A stretch of 64,000 nucleotides of DNA from an uncultured Bacteroidales bacterium (GTDB lineage: Bacteria > Bacteroidota > Bacteroidia > Bacteroidales > Bacteroidaceae): positions 1 through 64,000 of the forward strand of contig CACYLU010000011.1 of assembly GCA_902775375.1 (NCBI GenBank), given 5' to 3'. The notes beneath the pieces were generated by a model, which searched no databases, was not told the DNA's origin, and saw only the letters and a program-made list of their open reading frames with translations. Both the position numbers and the translations under genes were made by a program. This document shows, piece by piece, positions 52,931 to 62,289 of the stretch (positions within the stretch are counted from its first letter, which is position 1; each line of letters starts with the position of its first letter).

Positions 52931-55399
52931 ATGAAGACTGAAAACAAAGATAATAAGAAAGTTAAGAACAAAACTATCCAAGAGGAAATGCCCGGAAAGA
53001 TGAACTCGTTAAAGGCCTTCTTTAAGAATGATACCGTGCATTTTATCTTTGGTTTGGCTATTGCGCTGGTAGCTGCTTTTGCCCTCGTTTCGTTTGGCTC
53101 TTTCTTCCTCTATGGTGCGGCAGATCAAAGTGTGATAGATAATAGCACTTCAGAAGAATTATTAGCTGGTGAAGGTGATGTTCAGAACATGGGTGCCATC
53201 CGTGGAGCTCAGTTGGCTGACTATTTTATCAATCGTCAGTTTGGTGCTCCATCCATTTTTATGGTAATTTTCTTGCTCGTGATGGGATTGAAACTGATGC
53301 GTGTAGTGAAGGTTAGACTGTGGAAATGGTTTATAGGCTGCTCGCTGCTGATGGTGTGGTGCTCGGTGTTTTTCGGCTTCATGTTCAAAGGAATGTACGA
53401 AGATACCTTTTTCTATCTTGGAGGCCTACATGGTTATAACGTGAGCAGTTGGCTGGAAAGTCAAGTTGGCGTGCCTGGTGTGCTGATGATATTGTTCTTC
53501 ACTGCTGTATGTCTCTTGGCTTATTTGAGTACACAGACTATTTTATGGCTACGTAAGTTGTTGGGCTTTAGTTATCTGAAGCGTAAGAAGAAGGAGGCCC
53601 CTGTTGAGGAGGCTGCTGTTGGCGATACCACTGATAGTCTGGTGAATGGGGAACAACAGGGTAACCATGCTGAGGTGGCAGATGAGAAAGTTGACACTAT
53701 AGACTTAGGTGGACCAGACGATAACTTTGTAGTTAATCCTAATCCTGCTGCTGAAGTCTTACAAGAGGGTGATGATGAACTCTTCAATAATGACTCTGAT
53801 GATGAGCCATACCAAAAGAGCGATGATGAATTAGAGCCTGGTTTCGAGGTAGATGTGCCCGAAGACGAAGAAGTGGTTGAATTAGAACCATATAATCCAA
53901 GATTAGACCTATCACATTATAAGTTCCCGACTTTGGACTTGATGAAGCACTTTGACAATGACGGTCCAAGTGTGGATATGGAGGAACAGCAGGACAACAA
54001 GAACCGTATTGTTGAGGTGTTGCGTAGCTTTGGTATAGAGATAAAGACTATTACTGCTACGGTGGGGCCTACTATTACATTGTACGAGATAACTCTTTCC
54101 GAAGGTATTCGTATTGCCAAAATTCGTAGCCTGGAAGATGATATCGCTTTGCAGTTGGCTGCTTTGGGTATTCGTATCATTGCGCCAATTCCAGGCAAGG
54201 GAACTATCGGAATAGAGGTACCTAACAAGACACCAAGAGTCGTGTCTGGTCAGAGTGTAATTGGAAGTAAAGCGTTCCAAGAAAGTAAGGCTGATTTACC
54301 TATGGTGCTGGGAAAAACCATCAGTAATGAACCATTTGTGATTGACTTGGCTAAGATGCCGCACATGTTGGTAGCTGGTGCAACAGGTCAGGGTAAGTCA
54401 GTTGGTTTGAATGCCATGATTGCCTCACTGCTCTATAAAAAACATCCTGCAGAGTTGAAGCTAGTGCTGGTGGATCCCAAGAAAGTGGAGTTTAGTGTGT
54501 ATAGTGAACTTGACCATCATTTCTTGGCACAGTTGGAAGATGCCAAGGAACCTGTGGTGACTGACGTGAAGAAAGTGGTGCGTACCCTCAATTCCTTATG
54601 TGCTGAGATGGATGCTCGCTACGATTTGCTGAAGATTGCTAAGGTGCGTAACATCAAGGAATATAACGAGCGATTTAATAGTCGTCGTCTGAATCCGAAT
54701 AACGGGCATCGTTTCCTGCCTTATATTGTGGTAGTGATAGATGAGTTTGGTGACTTGATTATGACAGCTGGTAAGGAAGTGGAACTACCAATTGCTCGTA
54801 TAGCACAGTTGGCTCGTGCAGTGGGCATTCATATGATTATTGCTACCCAGCGACCTACTACCAATATTATAACAGGTACCATTAAGGCCAACTTCCCAGC
54901 ACGTGTGGCATTCCGCGTAGCGGCAATGATTGACTCACGTACAATCCTCGACCGTCCTGGTGCTAACCAACTGATAGGTAAGGGCGATATGTTGTTCTTG
55001 CAAGGCAACGATCCTGTGCGTGTGCAGTGTGCATTTATCGATACTCCAGAGATTGAGAATATTGTGAAATACATATCCGAGCAACAAGGTTATACCACTC
55101 CATTCTATTTGCCTGAGGTGGCAGATGATGTTGATTCAGAGGGAAGTGGAGCCGAAGTGGATATGGACAAACTCGACTCTTTGTTTGAGGATGCTGCTCG
55201 CTTGTTGGTTATTCATCAGCAAGGATCTACTTCTTTAATACAAAGGAAGTTCTCGATAGGTTATAATCGTGCCGGTAGGCTGATGGATCAGTTGGAGAAA
55301 GCCGGCATTGTAGGCCCGGCAATGGGAAGCAAGCCACGCGATGTGTTATGTGTGGATGAAATGGCATTAGAAGAGAAACTTGCGAACATTAGGAATTGA
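52931..55399 (+). CDS. ftsK: DNA translocase FtsK/SpoIIIE
   Basis: This 822-residue protein has four membrane segments in the first ~220 residues, an acidic linker (about 225-330), then the RecA-like motor with Walker A AGATGQGKSVGLN (about 475), Walker B YIVVVIDEFGDLI and IATQRPTTNIITGTIKANFP. The C-terminal gamma winged helix (about 750-815) has QGSTSLIQRKFSIGYNRAGRLMDQLE. It pumps chromosomal DNA through the septum toward dif and activates XerCD. First gene of ftsK-lolA-trxB-crp. Confidence 0.96.
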   Translation: MKTENKDNKKVKNKTIQEEMPGKMNSLKAFFKNDTVHFIFGLAIALVAAFALVSFGSFFLYGAADQSVIDNSTSEELLAGEGDVQNMGAIRGAQLADYFINRQFGAPSIFMVIFLLVMGLKLMRVVKVRLWKWFIGCSLLMVWCSVFFGFMFKGMYEDTFFYLGGLHGYNVSSWLESQVGVPGVLMILFFTAVCLLAYLSTQTILWLRKLLGFSYLKRKKKEAPVEEAAVGDTTDSLVNGEQQGNHAEVADEKVDTIDLGGPDDNFVVNPNPAAEVLQEGDDELFNNDSDDEPYQKSDDELEPGFEVDVPEDEEVVELEPYNPRLDLSHYKFPTLDLMKHFDNDGPSVDMEEQQDNKNRIVEVLRSFGIEIKTITATVGPTITLYEITLSEGIRIAKIRSLEDDIALQLAALGIRIIAPIPGKGTIGIEVPNKTPRVVSGQSVIGSKAFQESKADLPMVLGKTISNEPFVIDLAKMPHMLVAGATGQGKSVGLNAMIASLLYKKHPAELKLVLVDPKKVEFSVYSELDHHFLAQLEDAKEPVVTDVKKVVRTLNSLCAEMDARYDLLKIAKVRNIKEYNERFNSRRLNPNNGHRFLPYIVVVIDEFGDLIMTAGKEVELPIARIAQLARAVGIHMIIATQRPTTNIITGTIKANFPARVAFRVAAMIDSRTILDRPGANQLIGKGDMLFLQGNDPVRVQCAFIDTPEIENIVKYISEQQGYTTPFYLPEVADDVDSEGSGAEVDMDKLDSLFEDAARLLVIHQQGSTSLIQRKFSIGYNRAGRLMDQLEKAGIVGPAMGSKPRDVLCVDEMALEEKLANIRN

Positions 55400-55404
55400 G
55401 AATT

Positions 55405-56040
55405 ATGTGTAAAAGAGCATTAAGAAGGGTCTTGGTCTTGGTTTTGTTAATTTTCAATTGTCAATTCTCAATTGTCAATTCTCAGACACCACAGGAGTTG
55501 CTAGATAAGATTGTTGAGAAAGCCTATGCCAGTGGCTATATAGACGTAGATTTCACGGCATATATGGACGGCGGCAATTCACAAGGCCATATCCTCGTGC
55601 AAGGGAAGCAGTTCGTTTTGGAAACACCTGGCATGAAGACTTGGTTTGATGGCAAGACGCAATGGACGTTGGCAGAAGAGAATGAGGAAGTAAGCATTTC
55701 TGAACCTACTGATGAAGAGCTGCAGTCGCTTAACCCTTATGCATGGATGTCGCTCTATCAGCACGGATATGATTTAAAGTTTGCAGAAACGGGTGTGCCA
55801 AACGTGAGAAAAGTGATTATGACCACCACTATCCCTCGTGAGGAGATGCAGAGCATTGTATTATTGATTCATCAGACTGAGCTCTACCCAGTACGTCTCA
55901 GTATGGCTGGTAGAGGAGGCTTGGATGTAGTAGTTATAGATATCGATAGTTATAATGTGAACCAACGCCCCCTCCCTAATGAGACTTTTGTGTTTGACAA
56001 GAGTAAATACCCAGACATAGAGGTGATTGACCTTAGGTAA
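55405..56040 (+). CDS. LolA-like outer-membrane lipoprotein carrier
   Basis: This protein is about 211 residues from the ATG at 55405; a TTG at 55396 overlapping the ftsK stop is less likely. The N-terminus is Lys/Arg-rich with a hydrophobic core (VLVLVLLIF) and a cleavage region FNCQFSIVNSQ encoded by a short AT-rich direct repeat. The mature part has the LolA-like pattern: an early helix, FTAYMDGG, GKQFVLETPGMKTWFDGKTQWTL and strands to the end. It probably ferries lipoproteins across the periplasm. The ftsK-lolA pairing is common in Bacteroidales. Confidence 0.85.
   Translation: MCKRALRRVLVLVLLIFNCQFSIVNSQTPQELLDKIVEKAYASGYIDVDFTAYMDGGNSQGHILVQGKQFVLETPGMKTWFDGKTQWTLAEENEEVSISEPTDEELQSLNPYAWMSLYQHGYDLKFAETGVPNVRKVIMTTTIPREEMQSIVLLIHQTELYPVRLSMAGRGGLDVVVIDIDSYNVNQRPLPNETFVFDKSKYPDIEVIDLR
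55449..55484 (+). repeat. AATTNTCAATT direct repeat inside the LolA signal sequence
   Basis: Four overlapping copies of a CAATT(C/G)TCAATT-type unit. A related run is at 56092-56115, and the inverse (AATTGAGAATT) is at 55394-55404. Confidence 0.7.
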
Positions 56041-56091
56041 CGAATTAACACTTAGAGTATTGGGATTGAGGAGGCCTTTCTCCACATGGAT

Positions 56092-56115
56092 AATTCTCAA
56101 TTTTCAATTCTCAAT
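56092..56115 (+). repeat. Second AATTNTCAATT run, before trxB
   Basis: The sequence AATTCTCAATTTTCAATTCTC repeats the same unit as the run at 55449-55484, just ahead of the trxB ATG. Confidence 0.65.
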
Positions 56116-56127
56116 AAAAAAAAGAAT

Positions 56128-57066
56128 ATGGAAACAGAAAAAGTTAGATTGCTGATTATCGGTTCCGGCCCTGCTGGATATACAGCCGCAATTTATGCTT
56201 CACGTGCTAATCTTCAGCCTGTGTTATATGCAGGCTTGCAGCCTGGTGGTCAGCTTACAACAACTACGGAAGTTGAGAATTTCCCAGGTTATCCTCAAGG
56301 TGTGGATGGCAATCAGTTGATGGAAGACTTGCGTCAGCAAGCTGAACGATTTGGTGCCGATCTTCGACAAGGTGTTGCTACCAAGGCTGATTTGAGCCAG
56401 CGTCCGTTCAAGATTACCATTGATGACTCTAAGATAATTGAGGCTGAAGCACTAATTATAGCTACAGGTGCAGCTGCCAAATATTTAGGGTTGGAAGATG
56501 AAAAGAAATATGCAGGTATGGGTGTAAGTGCCTGTGCTACTTGTGATGGCTTCTTCTATCGTAAAAAAATAGTAGCTGTGGTAGGAGGTGGTGATACGGC
56601 TTGCGAGGAAGCTACCTATTTGGCAGGTCTGGCATCAAAAGTATATCTGATTGTACGCAAGCCATTCCTTCGTGCTTCGAAGATCATGCAGGAACGTGTG
56701 ATGAATCATCCGAAAATCGAGGTGCTTTTCGAACATAATGCAGAAGGCCTGTTTGGCGACAACGGAGTTGAGGGAGTACATCTTGTGCAACGTTTGGGCG
56801 AACCAGATGAACGCCATTATGACCTGCCTATCGATGGCTTTTTCTTGGCTATTGGTCATAAGCCTAGCTCTGATATTTTCAAGGACTATGTAGATACTGA
56901 TGCAGCAGGCTATATCATAACCGAAGGAAGTAGTCCAAGGACCAATGTACCCGGAGTGTTTGCAGCTGGTGATGTGGCAGACCCTCATTATCGTCAAGCT
57001 ATTACTGCTGCTGGCAGTGGTTGCAAAGCAGCAATTGAAGCAGAAAGGTTTTTATTAAACGGATAG
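56128..57066 (+). CDS. trxB: Thioredoxin reductase
   Basis: This protein is 312 residues from the ATG at 56128. An in-frame ATG at 56086 would translate the AATTNTCAATT repeat as 14 extra residues and is rejected. It shows the FAD motif IIGSGPAGYTAAIYASRA, the redox-active CATC in GVSACATCDGFF, the NADPH motif VVGGGDTACEEA and the C-terminal GVFAAGDVADPHYRQ. It passes electrons from NADPH to thioredoxin in the cytoplasm. Normal length. Confidence 0.96.
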   Translation: METEKVRLLIIGSGPAGYTAAIYASRANLQPVLYAGLQPGGQLTTTTEVENFPGYPQGVDGNQLMEDLRQQAERFGADLRQGVATKADLSQRPFKITIDDSKIIEAEALIIATGAAAKYLGLEDEKKYAGMGVSACATCDGFFYRKKIVAVVGGGDTACEEATYLAGLASKVYLIVRKPFLRASKIMQERVMNHPKIEVLFEHNAEGLFGDNGVEGVHLVQRLGEPDERHYDLPIDGFFLAIGHKPSSDIFKDYVDTDAAGYIITEGSSPRTNVPGVFAAGDVADPHYRQAITAAGSGCKAAIEAERFLLNG

Positions 57067-57070
57067 TATC

Positions 57071-57772
57071 ATGGTGAAGCCTAATATTACAGACATCAAT
57101 ATCCCTGAACTGATATCAGATCTTTGGACACCATTGACTTCTGATCAACGGGAACGTTTGGCTGGCAGTTTCTCTATTCAGACTTATAAGAAGAACGAGA
57201 TTGTGCACAGTGAAGATGAAACACCTACTCATCTGTTCTGTCTCCTGAAAGGAAAAGTAAAAGTGTTCAGGGAAGGTGTAGGTGGCAGAAGTCAGATTGT
57301 GCGTATGATCAAGCCTGTAGAGTACTTTGGCTTCCGAGCTTTTTTTGCCAACGAGACTTATGTAAATGCAGCAGCTGCCGTTGAGTCATCTGTAGTATGC
57401 CTGATACCATTGGAAGTTATTAGCGAGTTGGTAAAAGAGAATATTGACCTCGCATGTTTCTTTATACGTAACTTGTCAGTCTCTTTAGGAGTAGCTGACC
57501 GTCGCACGGTGAACCTCACGCAGAAGCATATCAGAGGTCGTTTGGCAGAATCTCTGTTGTTTTTGAAAGAGAGCTATGGGTTGGAAGAAGACAATTCCAC
57601 GCTGAGTATTTACCTCTCTCGTGAGGATTTGGCAAACCTTTCTAACATGACTACTTCAAATGCTATCCGTACGCTATCTCAATTCGCATCAGAGAAATTG
57701 ATTGCCATTGATGGCCGTAAGATTAAGATTATTGAAGAGGAAAAATTAAAGAAGATATCTAAGATAGGCTGA
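57071..57772 (+). CDS. Crp/Fnr-family transcription regulator
   Basis: This 233-residue protein has an N-terminal cyclic-nucleotide-binding-like beta-roll (about 25-130; LFCLLKGKVKVFREG) and a long dimer helix. The C-terminal helix-turn-helix is LSREDLANLSNMTTSNAIRTLSQF (about 188-211). It lacks the N-terminal cysteine cluster of Fnr, so oxygen sensing by Fe-S is unlikely, and I see no clear cAMP-binding signature. It starts 4 nt after trxB, which suggests a redox or stress link. Confidence 0.9.
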   Translation: MVKPNITDINIPELISDLWTPLTSDQRERLAGSFSIQTYKKNEIVHSEDETPTHLFCLLKGKVKVFREGVGGRSQIVRMIKPVEYFGFRAFFANETYVNAAAAVESSVVCLIPLEVISELVKENIDLACFFIRNLSVSLGVADRRTVNLTQKHIRGRLAESLLFLKESYGLEEDNSTLSIYLSREDLANLSNMTTSNAIRTLSQFASEKLIAIDGRKIKIIEEEKLKKISKIG

Positions 57773-57810
57773 TACAATAATCCTCCCCAATGAGGGAGGA
57801 GTAATGAGAT

Positions 57811-57843
57811 AATAACAATCCCCCAAATCGGGGGATTGTTATT
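57811..57843. terminator. Bidirectional terminator between the crp-type gene and glnN
   Basis: A 14-bp perfect stem, AATAACAATCCCCC (57811-57824) with GGGGGATTGTTATT (57830-57843), and a 5-nt loop. A shorter hairpin, TCCTCCC with GGGAGGA (57781-57800), precedes it. It serves two convergent genes. Confidence 0.8.
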
Positions 57844-57847
57844 ATTA

Positions 57848-60037
57848 TTATTTTGTGAACAGCAGCTCTCGATACTTTGGCAATGGCCATATCTCATCGT
57901 CAATTTCCATCTCGAGCTTATCGATGTGTTCACGAATTTGTTCTAAGAAAGGTTTCACTTCCTGCTCATAGGCGAAAGCACGCTCTTGGTAGTTTTCCAT
58001 GTGATTGGCCTTTTTGCGTGACTCTGTCATTTCTTTTACCAAACGCTTGATTTCAGTCACACGTAAAGATATTTCACGAATCAAATCTTTTCTGTCGGCA
58101 CTGAGTGATTCATATTCTTCTGCATCAAATACCTCACGCAATCCACGCAGATTTTCCAATAGGCGATTCTGATAAGTCACTGCTGTAGGTACAATATGGT
58201 TGATGGCCAAGTCTCCTAAAACACGGCTCTCAATCTGCACTTTTTTTGTAAATTTCTCCAATTCCACTTCCAAGCGACTTGCCAATTCTGTTTCATTGAA
58301 TATATGTTCACCAATTAAAACAGCCCTTGACTGCTCACTCTCATATAACATCAATGCTTCAGGCACATTGTTGATATTGCTCAAACCTCGGCGAGCTGCT
58401 TCCTGTTTCCATTCCTCTGAATATCCATCACCCTCAAATCGGATGGGTGCAGATGTCACGATAGCATCTTTCAACGCGCGGAACAGGGCTTCCGTCTTGC
58501 TCATACCATCTTCCATAAATTTGTCAACCATTGCTTTGAACTCCTGCAATTGGTTGGCCATAGCGGCATTAATAGCAATCATGGCACCTGCACAGTTAGC
58601 TGATGAGCCCACTGCACGGAATTCAAAACGGTTGCCTGTAAAAGCAAAAGGTGAAGTACGGTTGCGGTCAGTCGTATCAAGCAGAATCTCTGGAATACGG
58701 TCAATACCCAACTTAAGTGTAAGGTTCGCTGCTTGGTCACTCTTACTGCTATAGTCTTGCTTAACAAACTCATCCAACACAGTCGTCAGTTGTTTGCCCA
58801 AGAAAATGGACAAAATTACAGGAGGTGCCTCGTTGCCCCCTAATCGATAGCTATTGGTAGCACTCATGATAGAAGCCCTCAGCAAATCCTGATTCTTATA
58901 GACCATCATTAATACGTTTACTAAGAAAGTCAGGAACAACATATTACCCTGTGGGTTCTTGCCAGGTGCAAACAAGTTCACGCCTGTGTCTGTACAGAGC
59001 GACCAGTTGTTATGCTTGCCTGAACCATTTACACCGTTGAAAGGTTTTTCGTGAAGCAGTACAGAGAAATTATGCTTCCCTGCCAAGCGCTTCATCAAGT
59101 CCATTACCAACTGATTATGGTCATTGGCCAGGTTGACATTTTCAAAGATAGGAGCCAATTCAAACTGGTTAGGTGCCGCTTCGTTATGTCTGGTCTTCAC
59201 TGGAATGCCCAGTTTGTAGCATTCTATCTCCAACTCTTTCATAAAAGCGGTTACACGAGCAGGGATGGAACCGAAATAATGATCGTCCAGCTGTTGGTCT
59301 TTGGCAGAAGAGTGTCCCATCAGTGTTCGTCCAGTCAAACAAAGGTCAGGACGTGCGTCATACAAAGCACGATCCACCAAGAAATACTCCTGCTCCCATC
59401 CTAAGTTTGCATGCACTCGTTTCACATGTTCATCGAACAACTTACAAACGGATGTGGCTGCCTTATCTACAGCTGCTAAAGCTTTCAATAAAGGTGTTTT
59501 GTAATCCAAAGCCTCGCCAGTGTAAGAGATGAAGATGGTAGGAATACATAATGTGTCATCTACAACAAATGCAGGAGAAGAAACATCCCAGGCGGTGTAA
59601 CCACGTGCTTCGAAAGTGTTGCGTATGCCACCACTTGGAAAAGAAGAAGCATCTGGCTCCTGCTGGATAAGCAGTTTCCCAGAGAAGCGTTCTATCACGT
59701 CTCCGTCTTCATCGAAATCAATAAAACCGTCATGCTTCTCAGCTGTACCGTCGGTCAATGGTTGAAACCAATGTGTATAGTGAGTTACGTTCAACTGCTT
59801 TGCCCAACTCTTCATGCCGTTGGCAATCAAGTCGGCTGTCTCAATGCTGATAGGTTTCCCTTTGTCAATGGCGTCTTGAATAGCTTTATATGCCTCTTTA
59901 GGAAGATATTCCTGCATCTTTTGCTGGTCGAAGACATGGATACCATAGTAATCATTCAGCTTGTCAGATGGAAGACTCACTTCCACAGGTTTCCTGCTTG
60001 CCAATTCTTGTAGGGCAAAAAATCTCATTTTTGACAT
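57848..60037 (-). CDS. glnN: Glutamine synthetase type III
   Basis: This 729-residue protein is the length of the GSIII family found in Bacteroidota. Motifs are LGWEQEYFLVD, VKTRHNEAAPNQFELAPIF, HEKPFNGVNGSGKHNNWSL (ATP/Mg region) and NRTSPFAFTGNRFEFRAVGS. It makes glutamine from glutamate and ammonia in the cytoplasm and is the main ammonia-assimilating enzyme in these bacteria. It is monocistronic, transcribed away from the DUF5686-like gene through a shared, nearly palindromic promoter region. Confidence 0.97.
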   Translation of the reverse strand: MSKMRFFALQELASRKPVEVSLPSDKLNDYYGIHVFDQQKMQEYLPKEAYKAIQDAIDKGKPISIETADLIANGMKSWAKQLNVTHYTHWFQPLTDGTAEKHDGFIDFDEDGDVIERFSGKLLIQQEPDASSFPSGGIRNTFEARGYTAWDVSSPAFVVDDTLCIPTIFISYTGEALDYKTPLLKALAAVDKAATSVCKLFDEHVKRVHANLGWEQEYFLVDRALYDARPDLCLTGRTLMGHSSAKDQQLDDHYFGSIPARVTAFMKELEIECYKLGIPVKTRHNEAAPNQFELAPIFENVNLANDHNQLVMDLMKRLAGKHNFSVLLHEKPFNGVNGSGKHNNWSLCTDTGVNLFAPGKNPQGNMLFLTFLVNVLMMVYKNQDLLRASIMSATNSYRLGGNEAPPVILSIFLGKQLTTVLDEFVKQDYSSKSDQAANLTLKLGIDRIPEILLDTTDRNRTSPFAFTGNRFEFRAVGSSANCAGAMIAINAAMANQLQEFKAMVDKFMEDGMSKTEALFRALKDAIVTSAPIRFEGDGYSEEWKQEAARRGLSNINNVPEALMLYESEQSRAVLIGEHIFNETELASRLEVELEKFTKKVQIESRVLGDLAINHIVPTAVTYQNRLLENLRGLREVFDAEEYESLSADRKDLIREISLRVTEIKRLVKEMTESRKKANHMENYQERAFAYEQEVKPFLEQIREHIDKLEMEIDDEIWPLPKYRELLFTK

Positions 60038-60067
60038 ATCAGTTTATCTTTTAACGGTAATTTGCCA

Positions 60068-60096
60068 CAAAAGTACAAATTTAATTTATACTTTTG
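60068..60096. promoter_or_regulatory. Divergent, near-palindromic promoter pair (glnN / DUF5686-like)
   Basis: TACTTTTG occurs on the minus strand (60075-60068, for glnN) and on the plus strand (60089-60096, for the DUF5686-like gene). The 29 bp that include both form an inverted repeat with one mismatched pair (positions 60076 and 60088) around the centre. No TTTG at -33 is placed well for either. Confidence 0.6.
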
Positions 60097-60107
60097 CTAT
60101 TAAGTAT

Positions 60108-62285
60108 ATGAAAAAAGAGTGTAAAATAGGGTTCATCTTGTGGCTAGTCTTGATAGTGACTTCCTTTCTGGCATCAGCTGATGTCAGTGCCAAAGAGCGT
60201 TACCCTATTGATGTACTTGCTGACAGCATTGTTCATTTGACGATTGACAGAGCCAGAGACAGCATCGGGCTGGCAAGAGAGTACAATGCGCAACTATATG
60301 TAAAAGGGCAGGTGAATGTGCGGAAGAAGAATGTTTTTTATCATCAGATACCAGGCATGTTCCATGTCAGCAAAAAAGGACAGCGTCAATTCTTTATCGA
60401 GACTATTAATCAGGTTCATTTCACCTCTCCAGACATATATGACCAACGTACAGAAGCGATGTTGGGTACTACTGATAGTTTCTTTGAGGCAGATGGCAGA
60501 TTGTCCGATTTGTTTCATATAACTCCTTATAACCACATGTTGATGCAAGATAAGCTCATTTCCCCGCTTTCACCAAATGGAAACAAATATTACGTTTATA
60601 CGCTTGATTCTGTTTTCTATGTAGGGAACACTCAACATTATAAGATAGTTTTCCAGCCACGTGTGGTGAGCTATCAGCTGGTTGAGGGCTATGTCATCAT
60701 TACCAATGGTGCGTGGAGCATTAGAGAAATGTGTTTTGATGGCCGAAACGAGATGGTACGTTTCAAGAACAGAATAATGATGGGAAAGGTAGGGGCAGAG
60801 ACAGAAATGTTACCAATGAGTTATAACTTGGATGTTTATTTTCATTTCATGGGCAACCGTATCGATGCCACCTATAAAGCCTTGTTAACCTATAAAGACA
60901 TAAGGTTAGACATGCCACATCTTACTTTAAAAGAACTGCGTCGAGAGGGAAAAGACAAGTATGATCTTTCACGCTATTATAGTTTGGGAAGTGATGAGAG
61001 TGCACCGAAAAGAGATCTGAGTTTTTTTGACAAGCATCGTCCCGTTCCGCTGACAATCGAAGAATTAGATCTATATACTGAATATATCAGTTCACAGTTG
61101 ATTAATCAACGTGATACTGTAGCGGAAAGCAAAAAGAAACGTGAGCGTTTTTGGAACCGTGTAGGGGATGCCTTAGTGAGTCGAAGCCGTTTTTATGTAA
61201 AAGATGTGGGAAATTTTCGCGTGTCTCCATTGTTCAATCCCCAACAGGTAGGTTATAGCCATCGTAATGGCACATCCTATAAAATGGATTTACGCTACAC
61301 CCGCAGAATGGTAAATGACCGAGTGATTGAGATAACGCCACGCATAGGTTATAATTTTAAGCACCGTGAGTTCTATTGGCTGATAAGAGGCTATTGCGAT
61401 TATTGGCCAGAGAAACGTGCTTCTTGGAATTTCGAAGTGGGTAATGGAGATAAGGTGTATAACAATGAGGTGATAAAGGATATAGAAGCTGCAACAGGCG
61501 AGAAAGTCGATCTTTCTGAAGTAAACCTGGAATACTTCAACCATACCTTTCTCAAGCTCTCTCATAGTTGGGAAGTATTCAACGGATTTACATTAGACCT
61601 TGGACTGAACCTTCATCGTCGTGCTGCTACTGGCAATAGGAACGAGCAATACAATCGCATTTATAACAGTTTTGCGCCAATGATGAGGCTTTCCTATACG
61701 CCGGGCCAGTACTATTATATGGATGGCAAACGAAAAGTAAACCTACATTCTTCTTATCCCACCTTTATATTTGAATGGGAGAAAGGACTAGGGGGGGTGT
61801 TGAAGAATTCTACTGTTTATGATCGTTTCGAGATAGATATTCAAGATGACCTTCCCCTTGGACTGCAACGCACATTGTTCTTGCGATTCGGGGCAGGAAC
61901 CTTTGCCTACAAAGATCATTTGTATTTTATAGATTTCGAACGATTCCGTAGGCATAATTTACCATTGGGTTGGAGTGATGATATTGGTGGGGTGTTCCAT
62001 CTGCTCCAAAGTGATGTTTATAACTCCTCTCGGCAATATCTGAGGTTCCATGCCACTTATCAGGCTCCATTTTTGGTAATCCCGCATGTAGCTAAATACT
62101 TGAAGTATGTGATGAACGAACGCATCTATTTCAATACAGTGCTTTTGCCGCATCAACAACCATTCTATGAAGTAGGCTATGGCATAGGCACTCATCTGTT
62201 TGATTTCGGCTTCTTCATGTCGTTGGCCAAGCAGAAGAAACGTGAGTTTGGGTTTAAGATAACATTGGAATTGTTTAACAGATGA
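60108..62285 (+). CDS. DUF5686-like outer-membrane beta-barrel protein
   Basis: This protein is about 725 residues from the ATG at 60108, which follows a -7 element (60089-60096) and gives a signal peptide (cleavage near SAD/VSA). An in-frame start at 59961 lies within glnN and is rejected. A soluble N-terminal part precedes many amphipathic strands, including NFRVSPLFNPQQVGYSHRNG and LPLGWSDDIGG, ending in a C-terminal Phe-x-Asn-Arg strand as in outer-membrane barrels. The pattern fits Bacteroidota DUF5686. The usual N-terminal carboxypeptidase-regulatory-like domain is not evident. Function unknown. It lies 4 nt before the GH92 gene. Confidence 0.75.
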   Translation: MKKECKIGFILWLVLIVTSFLASADVSAKERYPIDVLADSIVHLTIDRARDSIGLAREYNAQLYVKGQVNVRKKNVFYHQIPGMFHVSKKGQRQFFIETINQVHFTSPDIYDQRTEAMLGTTDSFFEADGRLSDLFHITPYNHMLMQDKLISPLSPNGNKYYVYTLDSVFYVGNTQHYKIVFQPRVVSYQLVEGYVIITNGAWSIREMCFDGRNEMVRFKNRIMMGKVGAETEMLPMSYNLDVYFHFMGNRIDATYKALLTYKDIRLDMPHLTLKELRREGKDKYDLSRYYSLGSDESAPKRDLSFFDKHRPVPLTIEELDLYTEYISSQLINQRDTVAESKKKRERFWNRVGDALVSRSRFYVKDVGNFRVSPLFNPQQVGYSHRNGTSYKMDLRYTRRMVNDRVIEITPRIGYNFKHREFYWLIRGYCDYWPEKRASWNFEVGNGDKVYNNEVIKDIEAATGEKVDLSEVNLEYFNHTFLKLSHSWEVFNGFTLDLGLNLHRRAATGNRNEQYNRIYNSFAPMMRLSYTPGQYYYMDGKRKVNLHSSYPTFIFEWEKGLGGVLKNSTVYDRFEIDIQDDLPLGLQRTLFLRFGAGTFAYKDHLYFIDFERFRRHNLPLGWSDDIGGVFHLLQSDVYNSSRQYLRFHATYQAPFLVIPHVAKYLKYVMNERIYFNTVLLPHQQPFYEVGYGIGTHLFDFGFFMSLAKQKKREFGFKITLELFNR

Positions 62286-62289
62286 TATT

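Noticed and set aside
56086-56127. 14-residue N-terminal extension of TrxB
   Set aside because: It is encoded by the AATTNTCAATT repeat and delays the FAD motif beyond its usual position.
59961-60107. N-terminal extension of the DUF5686-like protein
   Set aside because: It starts inside glnN and reads through both promoters; the ATG at 60108 gives a proper signal peptide.
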